Under the pieces are notes generated by a model. That model was not told the origin of the DNA, made no database searches, and saw only the letters and a list, made by a program, of their open reading frames with translations. A stretch of DNA of 64,000 nucleotides. It comes from Phycisphaerales bacterium. Its GTDB lineage: Bacteria; Planctomycetota; Phycisphaerae; Phycisphaerales; UBA1924. Shown here one piece after another: positions 54,287-63,324 of the stretch. The stretch covers positions 62,001 to 126,000 of the forward strand of contig JAIEUA010000011.1 in the NCBI GenBank assembly GCA_019744815.1, in the 5' to 3' direction. Both the position numbers and the translations under genes were made by a program. Positions within the stretch are counted from its first letter, which is position 1. Each line of letters opens with the position of its first letter.

Positions 54287-54586
54287 TCACCGACGGGGCG
54301 AGCGGGTGTAGCCTCGGCGAGGCACGACGACCTCGACGGAGTCTGGGGCTCGGATGACGCGGGTGGCTTTCCAGCCCTTGTCGGTCTTGGTGGCGTCGTA
54401 GATGACTTGGGAGCCGTCTTTGAGAACGCGGAAGCCATCGCCCTGGATGATGCTGTAGTGGGCGAAGATGTCCTGACCCTCGGGGCCGACGATGAAGCCG
54501 AATCCCTTTCGAGGGTCGAACCATTTCACCGTCCCCTCAAGGTTGGTGATCTGGGTCGCTCCGACGCCGCTGGTGCCTTCGGACAT
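54287..54586 (-). CDS. Cold-shock domain protein
   Basis: ATG 54586 gives 99 residues. AAAGGGG lies about 7 bp upstream. The RNP motifs are visible: 'GTVKWFDPRKGFGFIVG' and 'DIFAHYSII' (RNP1 K-G-F-G-F, RNP2 D-I-F-A-H). The C-terminal extension ('VEVVVPRRGYTRSPRR') is basic. It binds single-stranded RNA/DNA and acts as an RNA chaperone. Its fold and length match CspA-type proteins with an extension. Confidence 0.88.
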   Translation of the reverse strand: MSEGTSGVGATQITNLEGTVKWFDPRKGFGFIVGPEGQDIFAHYSIIQGDGFRVLKDGSQVIYDATKTDKGWKATRVIRAPDSVEVVVPRRGYTRSPRR

Positions 54587-54803
54587 CGCAAACCCCTTTC
54601 CCGGCGGAGATCGGCGAAGGTCGCCGCCGTTGGTGTCTGCCCCGTGTCGCCTTTCCCGGGGTCGCGAGGTCACGCATCCTGCGCCATCGCGCCCCGCCGG
54701 CACGCGGCAGAGCATCCGAAATCAGATTATCAGACGGCGCGGGGTTGTCAAATCGGGTTGCTGGTCAGGAGATTCTCCTGAGCCGAAATGGCACGGAATG
54801 TGG

Positions 54804-54830
54804 AAAAAGGGCGGCCATTCTGGCCGCCCT
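54804..54830 (-). terminator. Rho-independent terminator of pnp
   Basis: On the minus strand AGGGCGGCC-AGAAT-GGCCGCCCT is followed by TTTTT, 63 bp after the pnp stop. Typical stem and U-tract. Confidence 0.8.
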
Positions 54831-54892
54831 GTGGGGTGAAGCGTGGGATTGCAACGAACCTGTGGCAGCTCAACCGGGCCGAGACAGCCCGT

Positions 54893-57121
54893 TCAGGCGG
54901 TCGGAGCGGCGGCGGGCTGCTGGGGAGCGGCGGGAGCGTTCTTCTTGGCCTCTTCGATCAAGACGGCCTTGCGGCTGAGCTTGATGCGGCCCTGGTCGTC
55001 GACCAGGATGACCTTGACCTTCACCACGTCGCCGATCTTCACCACGTCGGTCACGCTCTTGACGTAACCCTCGGCGAGCTCGGAGATGTGGCACATGCCG
55101 TCGGTACCCGGGGCGAGCTCGACGAACGCGCCGAAGTCCTTCACGCTGACGACCTTGCCGGTGTAGACCGCGCCGACCTTGACCTCTTCGCAGAGGGCTT
55201 CGATCTCGGTGCGGGCGCCCTCGAGCGAGGGGCCGTCGGTCGAGGCGATCTGGACGGTGCCGTCGTCCTCGACGTCGATGGTGACGCCGTAGCGGTCCTG
55301 CAGGCCTCGGATCATCTTGCCGCCCGGTCCGATCAGCTTGCCGATCTTCTCGGGATCGATGCGGAGGGTGACGATGCGCGGGGCCAGCGGGCTGATGTCC
55401 GCGCGGGGCTTGGCGATGATGCGCTCCATGATGTCGATAATCTCGAGGCGGCCCTGCTTGGCCTGCTCGAGGATCTTCTCGATCTGGGAGACGACCAGGC
55501 CGCGGGCCTTGAGGTCAAGCTGGATGCCGGTGATGCCCTCGCGGGTGCCGGAGACCTTGAAGTCCATGTCGCCGAAGAAGTCCTCTTCACCGATGATGTC
55601 GGTGACGAAGAGCTCGTTCTGGTCGTTGTCGTCGCTGAAGCGGCCGACGGAGATGCCGGCGACGGTGGCTTTGATGGGCACGCCCGCGTCCATAAGAGCC
55701 AAGCAGCCGCCGCAGACCGAGGCCATCGACGAGGAGCCGTTGGACTCGGTGATGTCGCTGACGACGCGGATGGTGTAGGGGAACTCATCGGGGCCGGGGA
55801 TCACGCCCATGAGGGAGCGTTCCGCCAGAGCGCCGTGGCCGATCTCGCGACGGCCTGGGGCGCTGATGCGCTTCACTTCGCCGGTCGAGAAGGGCGGGAA
55901 GTTGTAGTGCAGCATGAACTTCTTGCTGTACTCGGGGATGAGGCCGTCGATGATCTGCTCGTCCTTGCCGGTGCCGAGCGTGACCGAGATGATGCTCTGG
56001 GTCTCGCCGCGCTGGAACATCGCCGAGCCGTGGGTGCGCTGCAGCACGCCGACCGCGCCCGTGATCGGGCGGATCTGGCGGGCCTTGCGGCCGTCGGCGC
56101 GAATCTGCTTCTCAACGATCAGGCGACGGGTGACCTTTTCTTCCAGACGGCGGAACGCTTCCTTCGCGAGGATGCGGTTCTTGAGGCTGGTGGCGTAGTC
56201 GCCGTAGGTGCCGTCGTTCTTGAGCGGGAACGCGCCGTCGAGGACCTTCTTGCGCAGCTCGTCGACCTTGGCGTTGCGCTCGGCCTTGGAGTTGATCTGG
56301 CGGGCCGCGGTCATCTCGGTCTCGGCGAGGGCCCGGACCTTCTCGGTGATCTCGGCGGTCGGGAGGAACAGCTCGCCGCCCTTCTTGGGCTTGCCGACCT
56401 TAGCAACCAGCTCGTTGATCAGACCGAGCACGTCGTTGATGTGCTTCTGGCCGAACTTGATCGCCTCGACCATGCTGGCCTCGTCGACCTCGGCGGCGCC
56501 GACCTCGATCATGTTCAGGCCGTCCTTATGGCCCGAGAGCACGAGGTCCAGGTCGGAGTAGTCGAGCTGGCTGATGGTGGGGTTGATGGCGAACTGCGGG
56601 CCGTCGTCGGTGTGGATGCGGGCGACGCGGACAGTCGCGATCGGGCCTTCGAAGGGCACGTCGCTGCACGCCAGGGCGGCGCTCGAGGCGATGCCGGCGA
56701 TCACGTCGGCGTCGTTCTCGGTGTCGTGGCTGAGCACGCTGCACTGGATCATGACCTCGTCGATGAACCCGTCGGGGAAGAGCGGGCGGATCGGGCGGTC
56801 GATCATGCGCATGGTGAGAATTTCCTTCTCACTCGGCGGGCCTTCGCGCTTCTTGAAGCCGCCCGGGAACTTGCCGGCGGCCGGGGTCTTCTCGCGGTAA
56901 TCGACCGTCAGCGGGAAGAAGTCGATGCCCTCGCGGGGGTTGGAACGGACGACCGCGGCGAGCACCGTGGTGCCGCCGTAGGACGCGATGACGGTCGCGC
57001 CGGCGAGCTTGCCGACGATGCCGGTCTCGAGGGTGAGGGTGCGACCGCCGAGGTCCTTGCGGACGACGACCGCGCCCGGCAGGTCGGCGAGACCCGTGGA
57101 GACGTGGGAAACCTGGGACAT
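54893..57121 (-). CDS. pnp: Polyribonucleotide nucleotidyltransferase (PNPase)
   Basis: This 742-residue protein is slightly longer than E. coli PNPase (711). Two RNase PH-like domains, a KH domain ('LRIDPEKIGKLIGPGGKMIR', about 590-620) and an S1 domain ('VGAVYTGKVVSVKDFGAFVE', about 660-680) are present. ATG 57121 follows AGAGGA at about 7 bp. It phosphorolytically degrades RNA 3' to 5' and may associate with RNase E in a degradosome. It follows rpsO on the same strand with a 266-bp spacer, the classical rpsO-pnp order. Confidence 0.95.
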   Translation of the reverse strand: MSQVSHVSTGLADLPGAVVVRKDLGGRTLTLETGIVGKLAGATVIASYGGTTVLAAVVRSNPREGIDFFPLTVDYREKTPAAGKFPGGFKKREGPPSEKEILTMRMIDRPIRPLFPDGFIDEVMIQCSVLSHDTENDADVIAGIASSAALACSDVPFEGPIATVRVARIHTDDGPQFAINPTISQLDYSDLDLVLSGHKDGLNMIEVGAAEVDEASMVEAIKFGQKHINDVLGLINELVAKVGKPKKGGELFLPTAEITEKVRALAETEMTAARQINSKAERNAKVDELRKKVLDGAFPLKNDGTYGDYATSLKNRILAKEAFRRLEEKVTRRLIVEKQIRADGRKARQIRPITGAVGVLQRTHGSAMFQRGETQSIISVTLGTGKDEQIIDGLIPEYSKKFMLHYNFPPFSTGEVKRISAPGRREIGHGALAERSLMGVIPGPDEFPYTIRVVSDITESNGSSSMASVCGGCLALMDAGVPIKATVAGISVGRFSDDNDQNELFVTDIIGEEDFFGDMDFKVSGTREGITGIQLDLKARGLVVSQIEKILEQAKQGRLEIIDIMERIIAKPRADISPLAPRIVTLRIDPEKIGKLIGPGGKMIRGLQDRYGVTIDVEDDGTVQIASTDGPSLEGARTEIEALCEEVKVGAVYTGKVVSVKDFGAFVELAPGTDGMCHISELAEGYVKSVTDVVKIGDVVKVKVILVDDQGRIKLSRKAVLIEEAKKNAPAAPQQPAAAPTA

Positions 57122-57346
57122 GTTTTGAATCCTCTGCTAGTGGAACCATCGCCCCGGGCGAAGTCCGTTCGCTCGAAGCCGAGTGCGTTCCGGGGCTTGT
57201 CGCCCCCCGGTCTTCCCGTATGAGAGGCAGAAGGCAAAGGCCGGAGAGATCCGAGCGGGCTCGGGTTGCGGGCGTTTGCCTACCGCCCTGCGAGAGAGGC
57301 CGGAGGGGCACGAAATTCACGGCCGAATCGTCGGCCGGAAACAAAT

Positions 57347-57376
57347 CGGCCCGGCGTTCTCTCGAACACCGGGCCG
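57347..57376 (-). terminator. Hairpin between rpsO and pnp
   Basis: CGGCCCGG/CCGGGCCG arms with a 14-nt loop, 12 bp past the rpsO stop on the minus strand, are followed by a weak U-rich tract (ATTTGTTT). It probably acts as a partial terminator or RNA-processing site. A second small stem (GGCCGA-ATCG-TCGGCC) lies at 57321-57336. Confidence 0.6.
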
Positions 57377-57387
57377 TGAAAGTCTGC

Positions 57388-57657
57388 TTACTTGCGGAGG
57401 CCGAGTTTGGCGATCAGGCCCTGGTACTCGGTAGGCTGCGTGCGGGCCAGGTAGCGCAGCAGGCGGTTGCGCTTGCCGACCATCAGGACCAGCCCGCGGC
57501 GGCTGTGGTTGTCCTTGTCGTGACCCTTGAGGTGGTCCGACACTTCCTTGATCTTCTCGGTCAGCATCGCGATCTGGACCTGGGGCGAGCCCGAGTCCTT
57601 CTCATGGGTGCGGTAGGTGCTGACGATCTGCTTGCGGCGTTCGGCGACGAGTGCCAT
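57388..57657 (-). CDS. rpsO: Ribosomal protein S15
   Basis: This 89-residue protein has the S15 pattern: 'TYRTHEKDSGSPQVQIAMLT', 'HLKGHDKDNHSRRGLVLMVG' and 'RLLRYLARTQPTEYQGLIAKL'. ATG 57657 is preceded by AAGGAA. It binds 16S rRNA during small-subunit assembly. It is the first gene of the rpsO-pnp pair. Confidence 0.95.
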   Translation of the reverse strand: MALVAERRKQIVSTYRTHEKDSGSPQVQIAMLTEKIKEVSDHLKGHDKDNHSRRGLVLMVGKRNRLLRYLARTQPTEYQGLIAKLGLRK

Positions 57658-57977
57658 GCGTGTGCTTTCCTTCGTTCTGTCTTCTTTTGGAGGAAAAGTT
57701 TAGGCGGCGACCCCTACGGAGTCTAATCCGCGCCGGGTCTCCGACGCCCAAAACAATCCTCCCAGAGCCCAAACGCCCTCTCCCTCAGCCACGCGGCCAT
57801 CCCAGGCGGCAGCCTTCCTCCAAGTTCCGCAGGCGGGACGACCTGTTACGGCATGCCAGCCGCTACGACGATTCTCATTTCCAACGCGATATCCGCCGCC
57901 AAGCGATGCCCGGGCGGACTGGCCCCGATGACCAAGGAGCGACCCCGGCAGGCGCCCCAGACCAACGATCGGGGGCG

Positions 57978-59906
57978 ATGGAGATTTCGTTGGCGTCAGA
58001 CACGCGGCATCCCCCTCTCGCATCACCGCCGAAGGCTCCGCGTCGGGGGCTTCCGCCGTGGGCGCAGGGGACCATCGCGGCGATCGGTCTGATGACCCTG
58101 ACCTGGCTCTCGGTCGACGGCACCTTCTCCGTCGGTTCTCGGGTGTTGAAGGACGCTCTGGATGAAGAGCTCGCGACCATCGCGACGTTGGCCGCGCAAC
58201 GCCTCGACGCCGAAGCCCACCGCTCGCTCGTCGATCCCAAGCAGCAGAACAGTGCCGAGTACCAGAGGGTCGTCTCACCCCTCGCCGCGACGCTGCGTGC
58301 TTCGGCGTTGCTGAAGTACGCCTACACCGTGCGGATGAGCCCCGAGGGGCCTCGATTCATCGTGGACGCGGCCGAGCCCATCGATTCCGACGGCGACGGC
58401 GTCATCGATCAATCGAGCCTTCTCGAGCTGTACGAGGATCCCGACCCGGAGATGCTGCGGGCCTTCGAGACCAAGAAGCCACTCGTGTCCCACGCTCCGT
58501 TCACCGACAAATGGGGCACGTTCATCTCCGCGTTCGCGCCGGTCTTCGCGGCCGATGGCTCGTTCGAGTGCCTTGTCGGCGTCGACGCCACCGCTGAGGG
58601 CTACCTCGCACGCGTGCACTCGATGCGTCGGGCCGCGTACGCGGGCCTGGGTCTCGGCTCGGTCGCGAGCATCGGCCTGGGCATCGGAGTGGCGGCGCTC
58701 TCCCGTCGGCGCCACGCCGCCGAGCTGCTCACGATCGAAGCGAAGGAACAGGCCGAACGCGCCAGCAAGGCCAAGAGCGAGTTCCTGGCCAACATGAGCC
58801 ACGAGATCCGAACCCCGATGACGGCCATCCTGGGTTTCGCCGAGCTGCTCAACGACGCGGAGTACCAGGCCGACGCCACCCGTCGACGCGATGCGGTTCG
58901 CACCATCAAGGAACACGGCAACGCCCTGCTTGGCATTATCAACGACATCCTCGACCTCTCCAAAATCGAAGCGGGCAAAATGAGCGTTGAGCGGATTGCC
59001 ACCGATCCGGTCCGCATCGCCCGCGAAGTCTGCGCCTTGCTCAAGGTTCGGGCCCAGGCCAAGGGGATCGCGCTCGAGCTGAGCATCGCGCCCGACGTGC
59101 CCACCTCGATCGCCAGCGATCCGATGCGGCTGCGGCAGATCCTGATCAATCTGATCGGCAACGCGATCAAGTTCACCGAGGAAGGACAGGTGCGGGTGGC
59201 CCTGCGCCCCGCCAGCGGCAACCGTCTTCTTATCGAAGTCGCGGACACCGGCATCGGGCTCACGCCCGATCAGATCGCGGGTTTGTTTGGAGCGTTCGCT
59301 CAGGCCGACACGTCGACCACGCGGAGATTCGGCGGCACCGGGCTGGGCCTGCGAATCAGCCGCTCGCTGGCTCAGATGCTCGGGGGTGATATCGCCGTCC
59401 GGAGCGACTACGGCATGGGCTGCACCTTTACCGTGAGCATCGGATCCGATGTGCTCGCGTCCGAGCTCCCCAAGAGGTTGCCCTCCGTCCTGCATTCACA
59501 CGCCGTGTCGCTGGAGGGCGTCCGCATTCTGGTCGCCGAAGACGGCCCGGACAATCGCCGGCTCATCCAGCACTTTCTCAAGAAGGCCGGGGCAAACGTC
59601 TGCTTCGTGGAGAACGGCCTGGACGCGGTGCGGGCGATCTTCCCGGACGCCGCGGAGCCGGCAGCAAACTTCGATGTCGTCCTGATGGACATGCAGATGC
59701 CGATCATGGACGGGTACGAGGCGACCCAGGAGCTGCGCCGGCGTGGTTGCGAACTGCCGATCATCGCGTTGACCGCGCACGCGATGAACGGCGACGAGGC
59801 CAAGTGCCTCGCGGCCGGCTGCAGCAGCTTCGCGTCCAAGCCCATTCAGCGAGAGACGCTGCTCGCGACCATCGCATTTTTTGCCGCCCGCAGGGACGCG
59901 GCCTGA
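57978..59906 (+). CDS. Hybrid sensor histidine kinase with receiver domain
   Basis: ATG 57978 gives 642 residues (a 5' extension is open but not convincing). The N-terminal membrane helix 'GTIAAIGLMTLTWLSVDGTF' leads to an extracytoplasmic sensor of about 190 residues. A second helix follows near residue 220. The transmitter has H-box 'NMSHEIRTPM', N-box 'LINLIGNAIKFTEEGQ', G1 'DTGIGLTPDQI' and G2 'GGTGLGL'. A C-terminal receiver shows acidic 'VAEDGPDN', phospho-acceptor 'VVLMDMQMPIMDG' and lysine in 'SKPIQ'. No output or phosphotransfer domain follows. It is divergent from rpsO. Confidence 0.88.
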   Translation: MEISLASDTRHPPLASPPKAPRRGLPPWAQGTIAAIGLMTLTWLSVDGTFSVGSRVLKDALDEELATIATLAAQRLDAEAHRSLVDPKQQNSAEYQRVVSPLAATLRASALLKYAYTVRMSPEGPRFIVDAAEPIDSDGDGVIDQSSLLELYEDPDPEMLRAFETKKPLVSHAPFTDKWGTFISAFAPVFAADGSFECLVGVDATAEGYLARVHSMRRAAYAGLGLGSVASIGLGIGVAALSRRRHAAELLTIEAKEQAERASKAKSEFLANMSHEIRTPMTAILGFAELLNDAEYQADATRRRDAVRTIKEHGNALLGIINDILDLSKIEAGKMSVERIATDPVRIAREVCALLKVRAQAKGIALELSIAPDVPTSIASDPMRLRQILINLIGNAIKFTEEGQVRVALRPASGNRLLIEVADTGIGLTPDQIAGLFGAFAQADTSTTRRFGGTGLGLRISRSLAQMLGGDIAVRSDYGMGCTFTVSIGSDVLASELPKRLPSVLHSHAVSLEGVRILVAEDGPDNRRLIQHFLKKAGANVCFVENGLDAVRAIFPDAAEPAANFDVVLMDMQMPIMDGYEATQELRRRGCELPIIALTAHAMNGDEAKCLAAGCSSFASKPIQRETLLATIAFFAARRDAA

Positions 59907-59913
59907 CCACGCC

Positions 59914-60840
59914 TCACACGCCCGCCGCGCTCTTGTGACCGGTCGAGCTGGCGGTCATCGAGGGGGCGCTCGGGGCGTAGTCGTACACGCCGCGCTGGGT
60001 CTTGTCCCCCAGACGGCCCGCTGCGACCAGTTGCTTGAGCAACGGGCACGGACGGTACCGATCGCTTCCCAGCCCGTCGGCCAGCACGTTCATGATGTGG
60101 ACGCAGGTGTCCAGCCCGATGAAGTCGGCCAGACGCAAGGGGCCCATCGGGAAGTTGCAGCCGAGCTTCATGATCTCGTCGATGTGCTGCGGCTCGGCGA
60201 CGCCCTCCATCCAGGCGAAGAAGGCCTCGTTGATCATCGGCATGAGGACGCGGTTGCTGACGAAGCCGGCCCGATCGTTGGCCGGGATCGGGGTTTTGCC
60301 GAGCGAGGCGGCGAGGTTGGTGACGCGGGTGACGGTGTCGGCGCTCGTCTGCAAGCCGCGGATGACCTCGACGAGCTTCATCACCGGCACCGGATTGAAG
60401 AAGTGCATACCGACGACTCGCTCGGGGTGGCCCTGCGGGCCGACGCTGGCGGCGATCTCGGTGATGCTGATCGAGCTGGTGTTGCTGGCGAGGATCTGGG
60501 TCGGGAACATGGTCGCGAGCTTGGCGAAGAGCTCACGCTTGGTCTTGGCGTCCTCGACAATCGCTTCGATGACGATGTCAGCGCCCTTGAGCATCTCAAG
60601 CGACTCGACGTAGTGCAGCCGCCCCACCGCCGCCTGCACGTCGGTGTCCTTCATGCGGCCCTTCTCGACCTCGCGGGCGAGCCGCTTGGTGTGCCCGTCG
60701 CGGCAGCGGCCCAGCGCCGCCGAGGAGGCGTCGCAGACCAGGGTCTTGAAGCCGTGCACCGCGGCGACCTGAGCGATCCCGCCGCCCATCTGTCCCGCGC
60801 CGATGACGCCGATCGTGTGAATGGTCTGAGTGGTTCCCAT
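59914..60840 (-). CDS. 3-hydroxyacyl-CoA (3-hydroxybutyryl-CoA) dehydrogenase
   Basis: This 308-residue protein has the N-terminal NAD-binding Rossmann motif 'GVIGAGQMGGGIAQVAA' and the catalytic 'NTSSISITEIA' and 'GMHFFNPVPVMKLVEVI' segments, with His and Glu of the dyad. The C-terminal helical domain follows ('DRAGFVSNRVLMPMINEAFF'). Length and motifs fit Hbd/PaaH-type enzymes that oxidise 3-hydroxyacyl-CoA. It is convergent with the hybrid kinase gene and divergent from the TPR gene. Butyrate or fatty acid metabolism is the probable pathway. Confidence 0.9.
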   Translation of the reverse strand: MGTTQTIHTIGVIGAGQMGGGIAQVAAVHGFKTLVCDASSAALGRCRDGHTKRLAREVEKGRMKDTDVQAAVGRLHYVESLEMLKGADIVIEAIVEDAKTKRELFAKLATMFPTQILASNTSSISITEIAASVGPQGHPERVVGMHFFNPVPVMKLVEVIRGLQTSADTVTRVTNLAASLGKTPIPANDRAGFVSNRVLMPMINEAFFAWMEGVAEPQHIDEIMKLGCNFPMGPLRLADFIGLDTCVHIMNVLADGLGSDRYRPCPLLKQLVAAGRLGDKTQRGVYDYAPSAPSMTASSTGHKSAAGV

Positions 60841-60903
60841 GGTCAGAGTCTATCGAGATTCTCACCCGCGAGCTTCCCCGCCGCGGGGCGGGTAGGCTTG
60901 AGC

Positions 60904-61212
60904 ATGCCCAGCATCGAGCAACTGGAAAGACTGCTGGCGGCCGATCCCAACGACGCCTTCACCCTGTACGCGCTCGGGCAAGAGTTCGCCAAGCGCGGCG
61001 AGACGGACAAGGCCGTCGCGTTCTACGACCGCTCGATCGCGGCGAACCCGGATGACGGGTACACCTACTTCCACAAGGCCCGGGCGCTGCAGGCGGCGGG
61101 CCGCGTGCCGGACGCCATCGCGGCGGTGAAGGTCGGCATCGCGGCGGCACGGCGCGCGGGGGACAACAAGGCACTGAACGAACTGGGTGGGCTGCTCGAC
61201 GAGCTGGAATGA
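60904..61212 (+). CDS. Small tetratricopeptide-repeat protein
   Basis: This 102-residue protein begins at ATG 60904. It has two or three TPR units: 'NDAFTLYALGQEFAKRGETD', then 'AVAFYDRSIAANPDDGYTYF', then 'KARALQAAGRVPDAIAAVKV'. Probably a protein-interaction scaffold. It is 24 bp before the rhodanese gene and is likely co-transcribed with it. Confidence 0.8.
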   Translation: MPSIEQLERLLAADPNDAFTLYALGQEFAKRGETDKAVAFYDRSIAANPDDGYTYFHKARALQAAGRVPDAIAAVKVGIAAARRAGDNKALNELGGLLDELE

Positions 61213-61236
61213 CACACGCCAGACAGAAAGGACCCC

Positions 61237-61656
61237 ATGTCAAACGATCGAGCCGGACTCGCCAGCGATTACAACTTCAAGCCCGACTGGGAGGTCACGC
61301 CGGTCGACACCAAGCGGTTGCTCGACAGCGGCGCCAACGTGCTGGTGATCGACGTGCGGCTCGATCCGGAGTGGGACTTCGCACACGTCAAGAACACCGT
61401 GCACGTGCCTCTGGACGAACTGGAAACCCGCGCCGATGAGATTCAGGAACTCGCCGCGAACAAACCCGGCTGCCAGGTCCTCGCCCTCTGCCACCACGGC
61501 GTGCGTTCGATGAAGGCGGCGGCTTACTTCCGCTCGATCGGCCTGACCAACGCGAAGTCGATCGCGGGCGGGATCGAGGCATGGTCGAAGGGCGCGGACC
61601 CGAGCGTCCCGCGCTACGAGCGCCAGGGCACGAGCGTCTGGCCGGCCAAGAAGTAG
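61237..61656 (+). CDS. Rhodanese-domain protein
   Basis: This 139-residue protein has one rhodanese domain: 'VIDVRLDPEWDFAHVKNTVH', and the active-site loop 'CHHGVRSMKAA' with the catalytic cysteine. It transfers sulfane sulfur or acts as a sulfur carrier. ATG 61237 is preceded by GAAAGGAC. It forms a small operon with the TPR gene. Confidence 0.88.
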   Translation: MSNDRAGLASDYNFKPDWEVTPVDTKRLLDSGANVLVIDVRLDPEWDFAHVKNTVHVPLDELETRADEIQELAANKPGCQVLALCHHGVRSMKAAAYFRSIGLTNAKSIAGGIEAWSKGADPSVPRYERQGTSVWPAKK

Positions 61657-61662
61657 CCCATC

Positions 61663-63144
61663 TCAGGGCTTCGGCGGCTTCGGGAAGAGAACCTTGACCT
61701 TCTTGGGCGAGGAGTTGCTGAGCCACTGCGAGTTCGCCGTGACCGGCCCGATGGGCAGGTAGTACTGAAATTCGATCGCGGCGTCGGGCGTGATCAGGAC
61801 CTGATTCAGGAACCGCTCGTATTCGACCTGCAACTGATCGAACGGACGCCCGTCTTCCAGCGAGGAGACCCGGCCGAACCCGGTGCGGGTGGTGCGCAAG
61901 GCGGCGTAGCTGGGCAGGAGCCCGGCCTTCTCGCCGAAAGGGAGCGGTGCGGTCTTGACCAGCGGATTGGGCATGAGCTCGGCGGTCCAGCCTCCGACTC
62001 CGACCGGCACGGCGTTGGGGAGCTCGGACGTGATCGGGTCCAATTCGAACGGATTGTTGGCGTCGTTGTCCCACTTGTTGCGGCCACCGGCGAGCGGGAC
62101 GTAGACCTTCCGAATGACATTGGCCTCGGGGCAGAGCACGTTGTTGTACGCCTGCACGAAGAACGGGGTGAAGTCCACGTCGTCCACAAAGCCGTCGAAG
62201 TTCAGATCGGCGCTGCAGCCGCCGGGCATCTCGGGCGAGGCGCAGTCGACGATGTTGTACTGCAGCACGAACTGCTGGAAGTCCAGGTCGTCGACGATGG
62301 CGTCGTTGTTGAGATCGCCGATGCACGGGGGCCGCTCAGAGAGAACCAGCCAGTGTGTGAGGATGACGCCGCGGGATTTGGTCGTGATAGGCGGCTCGAA
62401 GCCGGTAAGGTCGAACTCGAAAGGCGAGGCGATGTCGAGACCGGGGAAGGAAAGGAACGCGAAGGACAGGGCGGCGTCGAGCTTGTAGACGTTGAAATCC
62501 GGAGACAGTTTGTTGGTGTTCAGCGGCTTGGTGATGTCCATCAGCGAGAACATGTAGGAGCGGAAGACGCGGACCTCGAAGTCGTCGGAGATGGAAATCA
62601 GCGCGCTCTGGTAGGTTGCCAGGGGCTGAGGGGAGTTCAGATCCGTGCTCGGCCACGTGGCGGCGGCCCAGGGTTCGATCATGATGGAGAGCTTCTCGCC
62701 GTTGATCACGCTCTCACCCGGCCCCAAGTCGGTGGGATCGGACGAGATGTTCAGGAGCGCGAGGCGGAGCGAATCGCCCTCTTCCGGCGGTGAAAAGTCG
62801 GGGTCGGTGTAGGCCTCGGGGTAGTTCCAGCTGATGTTGATCGAGCTGAACCCGCCGGTGTGGTCAAAGGAATTGAAGACTTCCTTGGGCTCGGTGGTGT
62901 CGTCGCGGTCGGCGAAGGTCTCGCCGGGGCGGAGCACCTGACCGGTCAGGTCGTTCCGCACCCACAGCAGGCGGGGCTTCGTCTCGGCGCGGGCAGCGGT
63001 GGCGGACGGCACACTCACCGAGACGGTCGGCGCGGGAACCGCGACTCGGCGCGGCTGGAGCGCGACCTGCGCGGTCGCGACAGATGAGAGCACGCCAGCG
63101 AGTGTGAGGGCGGAGACAGCGGACCGGGCGGAGGCAACGACCAT
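61663..63144 (-). CDS. Exported protein with dockerin-type EF-hand repeats
   Basis: This 493-residue protein has an N-terminal signal peptide ('AVSALTLAGVLSSVATAQ'). A beta-rich middle follows. Near residues 275-330 two dockerin-type calcium-binding repeats occur: 'CIGDLNNDAIVDDLDFQQFV' and 'ADLNFDGFVDDVDFTPFF'. This paired motif is characteristic of secreted Phycisphaerae proteins. The C-terminal 150 residues are again soluble and beta-rich, ending 'KVKVLFPKPPKP'. Function unknown; secretion is probable. Confidence 0.8.
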   Translation of the reverse strand: MVVASARSAVSALTLAGVLSSVATAQVALQPRRVAVPAPTVSVSVPSATAARAETKPRLLWVRNDLTGQVLRPGETFADRDDTTEPKEVFNSFDHTGGFSSINISWNYPEAYTDPDFSPPEEGDSLRLALLNISSDPTDLGPGESVINGEKLSIMIEPWAAATWPSTDLNSPQPLATYQSALISISDDFEVRVFRSYMFSLMDITKPLNTNKLSPDFNVYKLDAALSFAFLSFPGLDIASPFEFDLTGFEPPITTKSRGVILTHWLVLSERPPCIGDLNNDAIVDDLDFQQFVLQYNIVDCASPEMPGGCSADLNFDGFVDDVDFTPFFVQAYNNVLCPEANVIRKVYVPLAGGRNKWDNDANNPFELDPITSELPNAVPVGVGGWTAELMPNPLVKTAPLPFGEKAGLLPSYAALRTTRTGFGRVSSLEDGRPFDQLQVEYERFLNQVLITPDAAIEFQYYLPIGPVTANSQWLSNSSPKKVKVLFPKPPKP

Positions 63145-63324
63145 GGAGTAATCCCCTCGAGCGAGTTACGGTGACAGACAATCTGTACGAGACAAAGCCG
63201 TCGGCTGTTGCCCGCTGGAGGCGAGATCGCTCACCTTGGGTGCCGCTCGTTCTGACAAAGCACTATCGGCCCGCGTCCGGCGTGTGTTGTCCGCGGGCGG
63301 CGAGAGATGGAGCACGCCCGATAA

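Noticed and set aside
54843..57223. Very long plus-strand open frame opposite pnp
   Set aside because: It mirrors the GC-rich third positions of pnp, which has full motif support on the other strand.
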